Assembly: GCF_010093595.1 (NCBI RefSeq) | Contig: NW_022985457.1 | Location: forward strand, 118,226-182,225 | Reading direction: 5' to 3' | Origin: Mytilinidion resinicola | Lineage: Eukaryota > Ascomycota > Dothideomycetes > Mytilinidiales > Mytilinidiaceae | Length of the DNA stretch: 64,000 nt | Part shown: positions 11,593-22,599 of the stretch, in pieces | Position numbering within the stretch: position 1 is the first letter of the stretch | Layout of the letters: every line of letters starts with the position of its first letter | Position numbers and translations under genes: made by a program | The notes under the pieces: generated by a model | What the model was told of the DNA's origin: nothing | What the model saw: only the letters and a program-made list of their open reading frames with translations | Databases searched by the model: none

Positions 11593-12871
11593 AGTAAGGG
11601 GGCCACTAATCGCACACCCCCTTTTTACTAATCGCACACCCCTTTTTCACTAATCGCACACCCCCTCCCCCCCTGTCGCTTCACCACCTTCTAATTGGCT
11701 CGGATTAACGCGGAGCTTCCTCCGGGCATTCACCTATACGTCCATCTACACGTGATGCTATACGCGAGGCCGTACGGCCTTACGTACGGCTATATATATG
11801 GCTACACGAATCGGAAAGGATGTATGCCGATTTGTATAGCCTTATGTACAAGCCTAAGTCTANNNNNNNNNNNNNNNNNNNNNNNNNNNNNNNNNNNNNN
11901 NNNNNNNNNNNNNNNNNNNNNNNNNNNNNNNNNNNNNNNNNNNNNNNNNNNNNNNNNNNNNNNNNNNNNNNNNNNNNNNNNNNNNNNNNNNNNNNNNNNN
12001 NNNNNNNNNNNNNNNNNNNNNNNNNNNNNNNNNNNNNNNNNNNNNNNNNNNNNNNNNNNNNNNNNNNNNNNNNNNNNNNNNNNNNNNNNNNNNNNNNNNN
12101 NNNNNNNNNNNNNNNNNNNNNNNNNNNNNNNNNNNNNNNNNNNNNNNNNNNNNNNNNNNNNNNNNNNNNNNNNNNNNNNNNNNNNNNNNNNNNNNNNNNN
12201 NNNNNNNNNNNNNNNNNNNNNNNNNNNNNNNNNNNNNNNNNNNNNNNNNNNNNNNNNNNNNNNNNNNNNNNNNNNNNNNNNNNNNNNNNNNNNNNNNNNN
12301 NNNNNNNNNNNNNNNNNNNNNNNNNNNNNNNNNNNNNNNNNNNNNNNNNNNNNNNNNNNNNNNNNNNNNNNNNNNNNNNNNNNNNNNNNNNNNNNNNNNN
12401 NNNNNNNNNNNNNNNNNNNNNNNNNNNNNNNNNNNNNNNNNNNNNNNNNNNNNNNNNNNNNNNNNNNNNNNNNNNNNNNNNNNNNNNNNNNNNNNNNNNN
12501 NNNNNNNNNNNNNNNNNNNNNNNNNNNNNNNNNNNNNNNNNNNNNNNNNNNNNNNNNNNNNNNNNNNNNNNNNNNNNNNNNNNNNNNNNNNNNNNNNNNN
12601 NNNNNNNNNNNNNNNNNNNNNNNNNNNNNNNNNNNNNNNNNNNNNNNNNNNNNNNNNNNNNNNNNNNNNNNNNNNNNNNNNNNNNNNGAGAGAGCATTTG
12701 GAATTAGTGAGCGACTTAGGCGAGCGAATCGGAGGCCTCGGAGCACCCCTCCGGGCCAATCAGAACGTGGTGAAGCGACAGGGGGGAGGGGGTGTGCGAT
12801 TAGTGAAAAAGGGGTGTGCGATTAGTGAAAAGGGGGTGTGCGATTAGTAGCCCCCGTTAGTAAATGGGGAG
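11586..12871. mobile_element. MULE-like TIR element copy A, interrupted by the assembly gap
   Basis: Both ends carry inverted iterations of the unit CTAATCGCACACCCC followed by a T-run. Three units lie on the left (11604-11665) and three on the right in reverse (12791-12850). Inside these, the left end reads gtcgcttcaccaccttctaa and the right end is its near reverse complement (aacgtggtgaagcgac). Subterminal sequence has repeated cgtacggc/tatagcc motifs. The right inner segment is almost identical to that of copy D (41786-43036), which holds a MULE transposase fragment, so the hidden interior may too. Most of the interior is unknown (N). Confidence 0.65.
11863..12687. other. assembly gap (825 N)
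   Basis: Unbroken run of N between two inverted repeats of one element. The true length is unknown. Open frames crossing it are artefacts. Confidence 0.98.
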
Positions 12872-13477
12872 GGCTAATCGTACACCCCCTTTCGAATAAT
12901 TATACACCCCCTACTTTACCGCTTCTGATTGGCTCGGAGGTCCGGTAGGAGGCCTCCGAACATTCACCCTTACGTCTATCTGCACGTGCATCTCTGCCGT
13001 ATATAAGCTTGTATATGAGACTATACGTGAGGCTATACAAATCAACATGGCTATACAGCCTCTCCGTTTTACAGTATATCCTTTCCGATTTATATAGCCT
13101 TACGTACGGCCTTACGTACGACTATATAGCCTTTCCAATTTGTATAGCCTTACGTACAGCCTCACGTACAGCCTCACGTACAGCCTTACATACGAGCTGT
13201 ATATACAGCTGCATAAATCGGGCAGGATGCACTGCAAAACAGAGAGGCTGTATAGCTATGCTGATTTGTATAGCCTCGCGTACGAGCTCACGTACGGCCG
13301 TATATACAGCTGCACAAATCAGAGAGGCTGCGCTGGAGGCTACGTGGCCGCATTTGGAGACAGCGTTCGGAATTAGTGAGCAAGTGAAGCAAGCCAATCG
13401 GAAGCTCTGGAGCAACCCTCTAAGCCAATCAGAAGGTGGTGAAGTAACAGGGGAGTAGAGGGTGTACGATTATTCGT
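12868..13477. mobile_element. short non-autonomous TIR element copy B
   Basis: The left end (ggggagggctaatcgtacac) is the exact reverse complement of the right end of copy D near 43015-43036. The inner right end (ccaatcagaaggtggtgaag) mirrors the inner left end (ctttaccgcttctgattggc). The interior, 13000-13330, is built of subterminal repeats: cgtacggc, cagcctcacgta, tatagcc. There is no coding capacity. The extreme right end is missing and is replaced by element C. Confidence 0.6.
13000..13330. repeat. subterminal short repeats of copy B
   Basis: Imperfect iterations of cagcctcacgta, tatagccttacgtacg and gagaggctgtatag in both orientations. Similar motifs occur near 11740-11860 and 41930-42100 in the sister copies. 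They resemble the subterminal repeat arrays that bind transposases in other DNA transposons; that role is inferred. Confidence 0.6.
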
Positions 13478-14040
13478 GGACGAGCCTAATTATCACCCCC
13501 CTTTTTGCTGGATATCACCCCCCTTTTGCTACATATCAACCCCCCTAGATTTAGCCTAGCTCCGGCCTGTAACAACTTTGTTCCACCAGTTAGACTATTA
13601 CTTAGGCTGTAATTGTGTTTAGCAATAGTTTTTAATTCACCAACATAACACCGGATCTCTCCGCCGGACAAGCAGGCACCCTAACAGCGACCCAGGGCTC
13701 TACTTACTTAGTCCTTAACAGTCAACCAGCCCTTAAGGATGGCCCTCTGTCTACTCCTAAGGAGGAGGCTATTCGTGGGGAAGAAGGATCTTCAGGTGTA
13801 AGACCTTGGTATAATAGTGTATACGACGTTACTTTCAATTAGCAATTAAGAGGTGGCTATCTAGGAGCTTTCCGCTACTAGACTAGGTAGAGTAGATAGA
13901 GTGAATACATCCCCTCCGATTTGCACAAGCGGCAAGCGAGTGAATATAATTGGTGGAACAATATTGATACGGGCCGGAGCTAGGGTAAATCTAGGGGGGG
14001 TGATATGTAGCAAAAAGGGGGGTGATAATTAGGCTCGTCC
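13478..14040. mobile_element. MITE-like element C with about 110-bp inverted repeats
   Basis: The left end ggacgagcctaattatcacc is matched in reverse at 14021-14040. The inverted repeat continues inward through CCCCCCTTTTTGCT, TAGATTTA, CTAGCTCCGGCC and TTGTTCCACCA, for roughly 110 bp. The left arm has one extra copy of a GGATATCACCCCCC-type unit. No open reading frame of note. It replaces the outer right end of copy B, so it probably inserted there. No clear target duplication seen. Confidence 0.65.
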
Positions 14041-14748
14041 TAAAAAATTTCCTATGCATACTGGATTTGCGCTACAGAGAAAACGGTAGCAGGTCTAACA
14101 CAGTGTACGCGTTCGAGGAAGAGGCAGCGCTTCAAGCGCACCAGTGAGTATGTCATTTATCTCCCATGCTTATCCATCTAACAGGCCTTCGCTACAAATC
14201 AGGACTCTCCACACCCTCCTCATCACGAGCAATCGCCGGTGCGATCGCCGTACTTGGAGGCATTAGACAGTAAAGCCCCCGTACCGCACTCATCCACAGT
14301 CACCACTTCAGAACATTCTACGCTATCGTATCTTGAAGAACGTGGATATACTTGCGGGCTTTTTGCCGGATTGTGTGAACGGCAGATCTTCCGGCACTCA
14401 GGTAAGCTGGGGGATTATGGAGGGTAGGGCAACGTGGTGCTCTGAGTGCGGCTAGAAGGATGGCAGGCGATATCACGGCGCTGAAGACATCAGTAACAGT
14501 AGGCTAGATGTTTTATTCTAGGTTGACGAGCGATAGCTTGGGCAATTCCGAATGCAATAACTTCTAATTAAACACCTACGCAGAATTAAATGGACCTACA
14601 GTTTAGTACCCTTCTTGATTATTGGTGAAAGTATACAGAATCGCATGTTACACGCATTGTTCCAGATGTAGAGTTCATAATCTTGCAATTTGGAGCGTCA
14701 TTGATATAAATTGGTAACCATGGAATTGATGCTAACTATATACGCCGG
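14041..14748. other. region between element C and the dynamin-like gene
   Basis: A frame at 14239-14427 (+) reads plausibly (for example SYLEERGYTCGLFAG) and could be a 3' exon of a gene cut off by element C, preceded by a GTGAGT donor at 14146. I cannot build a consistent spliced model and do not recognise it. Otherwise nothing seen. Confidence 0.25.
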
Positions 14749-17292
14749 CTATTCCTCAGAATACGGATCTTGAGCTTGTGCCACCGTCTCTTTTTCTTCT
14801 GCAACCTTTGATTTCTTCTTCTTCTTCCGTAAGCTGTAAGCTTTAAGAGACGACACCTCGTCTTTCATCAGCTCTGGCTCAGGTACAGGGTCCTCGAGAT
14901 ACAGAGGTTCATCGGCCGTTTCCCCGATCTCCACTGGCTCTTGAGACAATACGGAAGGTGATCGTATAGAGAAAGAAGGCGAATTCGACAGACAATCCAC
15001 TGGATCGCCAGAACCATCATCTGACTCGCTAGAATAGGATCTAGCGGTATTGAGCCGAGCTTTGTTAGCATCTGTTACATACGTGAGTGGCAATCAGCGA
15101 GGCTAGAGCGAGGCAGGGTCATACCTAGGACTCCAACTGTCATAAACCGTTTACAGGTTTCAGAGCCTTTCATGAGAACGTCCAGTTGTTTGGTCAATTG
15201 TTCGCGCTGTGCTCGATTCTCCTCGGATTCGCCAGCGATGCTAGCCACCGTCTCGGCGGTCATCGAAGTAACCTCGATAGGGGAGAAAATATCACGAAGC
15301 CTCGAGATCATGTTGACTTCGATAACTTCGATTGCGATGTCGTCGATGAATCGTTTGATAGCAACCTACTCAAGTAGAACCAACAATCTGTTATAATGTT
15401 CCGAAGATTGGGACTAATGTGTAGCGAAATCAGACAACCTTATAGTAAGCCTCCATACAGTCCAGGGCTTCGGAGCAAGCATAATGATTCATGTCCGGTT
15501 CAGTGCGCTGCATAAGAGCTTTCAATAGCGGGCGCAGATCCATTAACCTACCGGTTGTTGCGGAAAGGAGTGATGATGTCCCGAAGAAATCTGTGAGGAT
15601 TGCCCTGTATTCGGCTTCGGTTCGCTCCCTCCGGACATTTTGGATAGTTTCAGTAAAGTAGTGATTGTAGGTGATCGGATGACTTGTCTGATGCGGTGCC
15701 AGGAACTCAGCAGTTTTCCCCTTCAGAACTTCCAACAAGTGGCCCAGCTGGGGCTCGAAGGCTTTCTGGAAAAGAATTCTGGAGGATAAGTCATCGGCGA
15801 CGTGTGAAACTAGAAGACTAAGGAACTCTTTCGCTGCATCCTAGACTCCCTCGATGTGCTTCCGAGCAATGGCCTCCCAGGGCTTGGATTGTTCCAGGAA
15901 TAAATCTGCCACTATTATTGGATTAAATGTCCCCGGCAATTCGCGGCCCCTACTCCTCCTCATTAAGTGTCCTATGTTTTCTATAAACTTGGCTCTGGTG
16001 GTTACTCCGGAGTTCGGAGTTGTGGGCGGCGAATTGATAATTTCGTAACGGTGACCTCTTCGAGCGATATCTTCTGCGAAGACTTGATTGAGGTTCTGTA
16101 TGACGGCCCGCACACGCTTGTAATATCCAGTATCTGATCTGGCGTTTTCGAAAAAGGGATCGTTGTAGGTGCCATTAATAGCTGCCTTAATTAGAGACTG
16201 GCATGATTAACTCATATGAAGCAAATACAGCTGTTGCTCTTCGAGAGTTGCTCTTGGTTCGCCAAGCCTATGCAATCGGCTGCGGCATGCATCGGTTTTC
16301 TTCTTGATTTCGTCGACCAGGCTGGGAAGTTCGGCAGCGACTTGCGCGAGAAGGACTTTGCTGAGCCTCTCCCTCAGTTTCCCAATTCCCAGTAGTGACC
16401 CAGACAGGGTTTCCCAAATTCCTTAAGAGAAGAATTCTATTTCTTTAGCATCCCGTTCTGTCAAAGACCACTTCCCCGTTTCGGAATCCATATTCCTCAG
16501 TACATGCCATCCTAGACGGAATTCCACATCTTGGTTCCTCGCCAGAGAGACATACATTGCTTCACTTTCAGAATCGGGTATCAAAGTATCGGGCTTTGTA
16601 ATGACACCTAGTGTCCGGGTGCCCGCTCTATCGGCAGTTCGGGCAAGCTTCAGCACGATTTGATTTGCATAGTCGTTCTTTGCGGAGACCACTGCGAGAA
16701 TAATACTTCTTGGCTCTTCCATATATAACTGAACAACATCTTGCACTAGCTCGATATCCGATGCAGACTGCTGCTTCGTTTCGGAGTGAATAAGCCCTGG
16801 CAGGTCTACGATCGTTAAGTGTGGTCGGTCGGGGCCAGAAACCTCTATCCGAAGGAGATCTTTTGAAAATGCTCTATTGAAAGTAGAGATGGCCATGGCC
16901 GCTTTTGCCTTGTCGATCAGGTTCAGCAGCTCATCGAAGCTATCTAGCTTCTCCTCAAAGCCGGTGAGAGAGAGACGCTCGGGCTCGCTGCAAGATTGAT
17001 GCGGGACGATCGAAACGCTTACGCCAATCTTCGACGTCTTGCGAAGGATCAATTCTGTCGGAAATCGGGTACATAGACTGCTCTTGATAGGAAATAACAC
17101 GCCGGAAATTGCTTCCAACACAGAGCTTTTCCCAGAGGACTGGTCGCCGCACACAATAATCTGTAGCAAGGACACATAATGGCTGATACCTTGCGAACGG
17201 AGACAATCAACCGAGTCCAATAGCTCTGATTGGTCTTTGGAGCACAGCCCGTTCAGAGCATCATTCTGGAAAGATTTCAGCACCATTTTCAT
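14749..17292 (-). pseudogene. dynamin-like GTPase with three in-frame RIP-type stop codons
   Basis: One long frame runs 17292-15439, then introns 15438-15366 and 15124-15072 lead to the end at 14749. It would encode about 805 residues. The GTPase domain is intact: GDQSSGKSS (G1), DLPGL (G3), TKPD (G4). The stalk and a C-terminal GTPase effector domain with FIDDIAIEVIEV follow, then a Lys-rich tail. Stops interrupt the same frame at 16423-16425 (TAA), 16207-16209 (TAA) and 15841-15843 (TAG). Each sits where family members are expected to have Gln or Trp, and each is explained by CpA to TpA change (CAA to TAA, TGG to TAG). Dynamin-like proteins remodel membranes; this copy would give only a truncated GTPase of 289 residues. 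Splicing around the stops is not supported by GT/AG sites. Confidence 0.8.
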
Positions 17293-18566
17293 TATTGATG
17301 GCGAGAATGAACAAGGATTGCTGTAAAGAGGAGTGAAGTAGAGAGGCAGATTGATAGCTCCCTCTGGATGGAACCACAGAGTTATGTATTCTCCAGACTC
17401 GAAGGGACCGGTAGCGCACTATGCCCGAGCAATACTATCTCTGCAACGCTCTCGATGACGAAGTAAAGACCACAGTTCTTCACCGCCACTGTTGTGGAAC
17501 AGTACCAACACAATGGACTTTGCGCCTTGATCTCACAAGAAATACATGTATGAATCAGACATCATCGGGCTCAGTCTTGATTGATCAATGTTGTCAAGCC
17601 ATGGCAAGTTAGCTGCAGCACCTCCGTCGAATCGTCTCTGTTCGCGAATCTGGAACGATCTCTTGTTGATCCGGCACGCTTGCCAAGTCAAATCCTCAGT
17701 TTCCAGATGGTTTTAGAGTGGAGGACCTAGAGTGGCTATAGACAACCTCCAATAAAAGAAATCGCGCATGCAAGCTTACTCCGATGAATATTGCCATGTA
17801 CAGAAGTTATCTAGCGAGACGGTATATTAGAGAATGGGCTTCTGCCACTCGGCGTGCTTTCCTTCGTCACCCTGGCGAGCCAAGCATTATCAACAAGAAA
17901 GCATGCAAGCAAGACTGACGTGGCAAAAAGCCTACCTCGTGCCGGCAGACCAACAATACCAATCAAGTGTTCGTTGAGTTTCGTGGTGGCTGCAACCTCC
18001 AGCTCTTCCGCTGCGTCCCATTGGGCCTTGATTCCTGTACGTCGACGCCAGGTTGGCTATGCTGGTCTCCAATATCAGAATACTCCTAACAGAAGGGATA
18101 TACTACCAGGTAGCAAGGAGACAAAGTCAATAGAACGTAGTGGGGAACATCGTTCCTGACCGCACTCTAGAAAGCTTACACAAACTCGTTCACTCGGGTT
18201 GTAACAGCTACAACCTAGGATCAACAACTCATACGGTTCACGGTCACCTACGTACAGACTTGGAGTTGCTGGCATAGTAGCTGCCTACATGCCTAGCCAG
18301 TTACAACTTCTACAGAGAGGGGTTGGGGTACGGTGGCCTACCCTGCCTAATGCTGCATACTGCTGCCTCCAATTAGTGCTTCTGCCTATGCATACAGTCA
18401 CTTCCTACGTAGTATATAGTTTGGCCTTCGGGCCCCCGAAATAAGACAGAGTTCACATCAATTTTCAACCTGAGTCGTTCCCCTCGGACTAGAAGGTTTA
18501 TCCTGTATCCACCTCTTTCATCACCTAGTACTACTGCTTGCGCGATTCTAATATCAAAGGGCAGCC
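17293..18566. other. intergenic region, no gene seen
   Basis: Divergent spacer between the dynamin-like gene and the SET gene. Short frames at 17421-17612 and 17854-18159 show no recognisable motif. Confidence 0.5.
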
Positions 18567-20039
18567 ATGGGAATCGACGCCGGCTTCGACATGGTTCCTC
18601 GTCTATCCAAAGGAGTCGTTGATAGACACAACTGGGACCGCTTTATCAACTTCATCAAAGAGCATTACAAAGATGACGCTCAAATTGAGATAAAGCCGAA
18701 TTACATTATATTCAAAGCAGGGGAACACCCCATACTCCCCTTTGAGGGCCACAAGTTCCTGCGTTTTAGCTCGAAGGTTTCGGGGCCCACCGCAGCAGCC
18801 ACGAGAGTAGAAAGCTATATCGATACTGTTACACGTATTGCGAAGGTTCACTTCGGCTCCCGTGTCCAGTACTGGAATGAAGGTTTCGACCACTTTGGTA
18901 ACTACGACTGGAATGAAGTGCACGAATCAATCAGATCCTATGAGCAGGTCCGTCATGCCGTCGTAATCTCGCCGTTCCTGCTTCTTGACAAAGTCTAAAT
19001 CCTTTACTCACAGCCAGATGAGCTCGAGATCCACACCAGCATTGCATCTTTCCTCAACGGGACTGATCCCATCAAAGAGCTTGGCATTCCGATTTTCGAA
19101 ATCAAGGACATCCTCGGAAAAGGCAAAGGTCTCGTCGCCCGTTTCAACATATCCAAAGGTACTCGTATCCTTGTTGAGAAGCCGCTTCTCACAGTTCGAT
19201 CCATGCCGCCCAATGAGTTGGAGCCGGTCCTCGCGGCAAGGCTAAAAGCGTTGTCCAAAGCATCGCAACGGCAGTTCCTGTCCCTCCGCAATAACTTTCC
19301 GGGAAAGTACCCGTTCAGCGGCATTGTCAAGACGAACGCTCTGCCCTGCGGACCCGGCTCGCCTGTGGGTGGAGTCTACCCCACGGCCTGCCTCATCAAT
19401 CACAGCTGTATTCCAAATTCTCACCACAGCTGGAACAGCAACGTGGAACACGAAACCATCCACGCGGTCCGACCCATCGAAGCCGGAGAAGAGATCACAA
19501 TATCGTATGACCGAGGGGATCCATATATCGTACGACAGGCGTTTCTGAATGAAGCCTTCGGTTTCGATTGCAACTGCAGCGGATGCTCTCTTCCGCCTTC
19601 CGAGCTCCAAGCCAGCAACGCACGCCGAATACTGATTCAAGGCCTCGACGACACCATTGGGGATCCATTTCGGATGATGGTTAGCCCGAAGGAAGTTCTA
19701 GGGGACTGCCACTCGCTGCTTCAAGTTCTGGAGGAGGAATACGGCGGGTGTGCTACGGCAAGCAGTGCCAGGCTCTATTACGACGCTTTCCAAGTCAGCA
19801 TCACGCATGGAGACCAGGCTCGGGCAAGCGTGTTCGCAGAGAGAGCGTATAAGGCCAGGGTTGTCTGTGAGGGTGAGGATAGCCCCGAGACGCAGAGGGT
19901 GAAGTCTCTTGCGTTGAAGCCATCAGAGCATAGCAGCTTTGGACTGTGTTCCACGAAGTGGAAGACGACGAGGGAAATGGTACCGAAGAGTTTGAATACG
20001 GCGCAGTTTGAGAAGTGGTTGTTTGGAGAACAAAGCTGA
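18567..20039 (+). CDS. SET-domain protein with fused N-terminal fungal domain
   Basis: Exons 18567-18947 and 19014-20039 give 468 residues; the 66-bp intron is phase 0. Residues 1-127 (MGIDAGFDMVPRLSKG..., YIDTVTRIAKVHFGSR, YDWNEVHESIRSYEQ) resemble a fungal hypothetical protein type that I recall as a separate small protein. The rest is a SET protein of the type often annotated SMYD-like: GKGKGLVARFNISKGT at the start, CLINHSCIPNS (the NHSC catalytic and AdoMet-binding motif), GEEITISYD, and a post-SET zinc cluster CNCSGC. It is therefore likely to be a protein lysine methyltransferase. No MYND finger is visible. The substrate is unknown. An alternative is two genes read through one intron, but frame and splice sites join cleanly. 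Confidence 0.8.
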
Positions 20040-20190
20040 AAGGGGCAGTCGAGGATACCATTTTCGACCGGAAGCCTAACATCGAGGCAGTTAGAGCTAT
20101 AATCTAGTTTGCGAAGGACAGGGGAAAGCTGAGGCGAACGAACAAGACAAAGCAAGCGTGATTAACCCTCGGGTAGACCTCATCAGTGCT

Positions 20191-20400
20191 CTACTGCGAG
20201 GAAGTCTGATTAGGCTTAGCTTTTCTTTTGCATGCGATTAGGCCACGGCAGAGGCTATTAATGCTTTTGCCGGACAGTCTTTTATTGTGCCAAATGAAAT
20301 ACAATACACCCTGCACATCGCTATAATCTGCTAGGGCACGGAATGATTTAGGCACGCCAGGAGGAACGCCTTGTGCCAGTACCAGACTAGCCTTGTCCAT
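20191..20400 (-). mobile_element. pogo-type transposase N-terminal fragment
   Basis: A 69-codon frame reads GVPKSFRALADYSDV followed by basic residues. This resembles the psq-type helix-turn-helix at the N-terminus of fungal pogo/Fot transposases (GVPxSYRALADxxxV). Nothing of the CENP-B-type or DDE domains follows, so it is an isolated remnant. Assignment rests on a short motif. Confidence 0.4.
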
Positions 20401-21489
20401 GTTAGCTTACTGTGGTGATGGTGATGGGAAGAGAACGAGTGAGGCATGAAGCGAGCGCGAAGGGTGGGACCGAGCCTGACCCTGAAAGATGGGCCTCTTT
20501 TTGGGCCTGTCTATTTTTAGCCGCGCGCGATTCTCAAATTCTTAAGACTCCACCGGGCGGTATTCGAAGGCAAGCTTCAGGACAACTGTAGGAGTTTTAA
20601 TTCGCATGGCAAAAGGCAAAGATTCGAAATTTGAGGTCTATTCGACAATCACGAACTAATTATGTCGCTCCCAAGATTTCAAATTACACGTGATCCTGAA
20701 ATGACTCATCATTAGATGGACGTAAAATGGTGGGCGGGGCTTTGCGGGGAAAGGATGAAGGCGGGCATTCATGCTAGAACTGTTTTACTAGCCCTCTCTT
20801 ACTTTTGCTAAACTCAAACATTCGCGGAAGAAGACAAATTGGACATATTAAATTAGGCATTAGATGGTACGGTCCTTAGAAACAGCCATCTTTATTTAAC
20901 ACTATTAAGTTAGCTCCGATATTGTCATAGTTAGTAACAAAGCTAGTTATAGCATCACCTTACTCTCTATGCGCATTAAACCGAAACTCGCGTCGACCGC
21001 TGGCAAAACTCGCACCTTCTTATAGCTTGGATAAGATTACGAAGAATTAGCAGAGATTAATGTGAATGGTGCCACGTGTTGGAGAGGCTGAGCAACGCCT
21101 TAAATATAAAGGCTGCAACACCAAAACACCCCCGCCAAGCAATGCGCCAGCACTGGAATCAAATGTAAGCCTACATACTTCCAGGCTCCTGTTTTCTTCA
21201 CCCTGGTTCTTCTCTTTAGCGTGAGGCGGATTCTAGCACGTTGCTATGTCAGAACCACAGCGAGACATACCTAGTTTGTCGACACCAAACGGGCCTTAAA
21301 TCTATAATCCCGCGACTGGCCCAAACAAAACTGTAGCAGAATATCTGGCTAAGAACAGTCCAACTTTTATACGGCTCGAGGCAGCTAGGAAGAAGGTAGT
21401 TGAACCAGCGATGTGCATTAATTTTGATCACTTATTAATACCATTTCAGGGTTAGGACAAACCAGACGGAGACAGTTATTGGCAGAATC
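20401..21489. other. region without recognised gene
   Basis: About 1.1 kb, becoming more AT-rich to the right. A 60-codon frame at 21249-21431 (-) has no known motif. Confidence 0.4.
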
Positions 21490-22075
21490 GACGTAAATAA
21501 TCGGACAAAGCACAGAGGATGCAGCGCAAGCATTCTATAATATAACAAAGCAAATCGCAGAGGAAATGCAGGCGAAGACAAGCGCTCTAACCCCAGAAGA
21601 CCTTGGTGTTTAGCTCTTCCAGTCCCTGGACTTATACATGGCACCAGGCGGCTTTACGTGGGGCACCTTGGAGTATAAACCGGACGCAATCGCCTATAGC
21701 ATTACTCTCCCTCCCGGGATTGGCGGTTACAAAAACTGGTTCACATTACCTGCCGAATACGTCAAGTTCATGGACATCACCATGCTTGCGAGCAAGTTCG
21801 GCGTCGGAACCATTCCAACGTGTTCTCCAGACTACTCCCTCTTCCACGCTGAACGCCCCTTTGTTGATCAACGCTTTTAGCTTATTTTCTGCGGCGGTGC
21901 CGTTCTTAGGAGTTATAAGCGATCTGAGCACAGACGAGAATTCGAACGAATGCGTCTAACAACATCTCAGCTTATCCTAAGTATGCAGCGGATCATTTTA
22001 GGGAGGATAATAGCTGTCTTACTTCGCAGACCAGATGCCTGGGATATAGTATATCTACTTCACTAATTTAACTTA
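21490..22075 (+). pseudogene. decayed FtsJ-like RNA methyltransferase fragment
   Basis: One frame reads through stop codons with a recognisable fungal FtsJ-like methyltransferase pattern. It has SALTPEDLGV, a stop at 21611-21613, then LYMAPGGFTWGTLEYKPDA (the AdoMet-binding MAPGGF motif), DITMLASKFGVGTIP and HAERPF. After a stop at 21878-21880 come LIFCGGAVL, RLTTSQLILSMQRI and DAWDIVYLL. The expected Cys before MAPGG is Tyr (TGC to TAC), a C:G to T:A change like those in the adjacent RIPed block. Loss is clear. The 5' part upstream of 21490 cannot be traced. Confidence 0.65.
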
Positions 22076-22079
22076 TTTA

Positions 22080-22364
22080 AAAACTATTACAATAAATTAG
22101 TCCTATACTTACTTTATAAGCCTTTTTATCTAAAAACAGTTTTATTACTTAGCTATCCCCTTTAAAATACTTATAAATAGAGTAGCCGTATCTATATTAG
22201 CCTTTTTTTTTTCCTAAAAAGAAATATACAGCTTAACTAGCTCCTAACTCTTTAATAGTATTTAACCTACTTTATATAGTACCCTCCCTTTTTTTAATAA
22301 CTAATTAAACTGCTTTATTAATATATTTTTAAAGCGCTATACCGGCTTAAAGAAGTAATATACT
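22080..22364. repeat. RIPed AT-rich sequence left of the Ty3 element
   Basis: Strong TpA excess with almost no ATG/CAT on either strand. No element identified. Ends with ATACT, the left copy of the Ty3 target duplication (22360-22364). Confidence 0.5.
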
Positions 22365-22599
22365 TATTAGGCCTTGGACGGCCTTTTCCCTTATTTTGCA
22401 AGCGACATTCACCTGTAGTTATAAGATGTCACATAGTCACATAACTGTCAGGCGGGCGCACTAGCAGCTAGCGCTAAACGCGCTAGGAACCTACTTCTAG
22501 TAGCTGCGCTCTTAACCTTTTTTCTCTTTTTATATTATAACTTCTATAGTATAGTAATATAACCTTTTCTAATTGCTATTTACCTATTAAGTTTTTACA
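22365..22599 (+). repeat. 5' LTR of the Ty3 element
   Basis: Begins TATTAGGCCTTGG (RIPed TG start) and ends TTTTTACA. Aligns end to end with 35325-35559 and with the less mutated copies at 11267-11511 and 43034-43250. Confidence 0.85.

Noticed and set aside
11695..12825. Several 295-376-codon frames crossing 11863-12687
   Set aside because: They consist almost wholly of N and are artefacts of the assembly gap.
13009..13458. 149-codon frame rich in Tyr, Leu and Ser
   Set aside because: Produced by the subterminal repeats of copy B; no conserved protein content.
16190..16450. Introns to remove the dynamin stop codons
   Set aside because: The sequence on both sides of each stop matches dynamin text without a gap, and no suitable GT-AG pair surrounds them.
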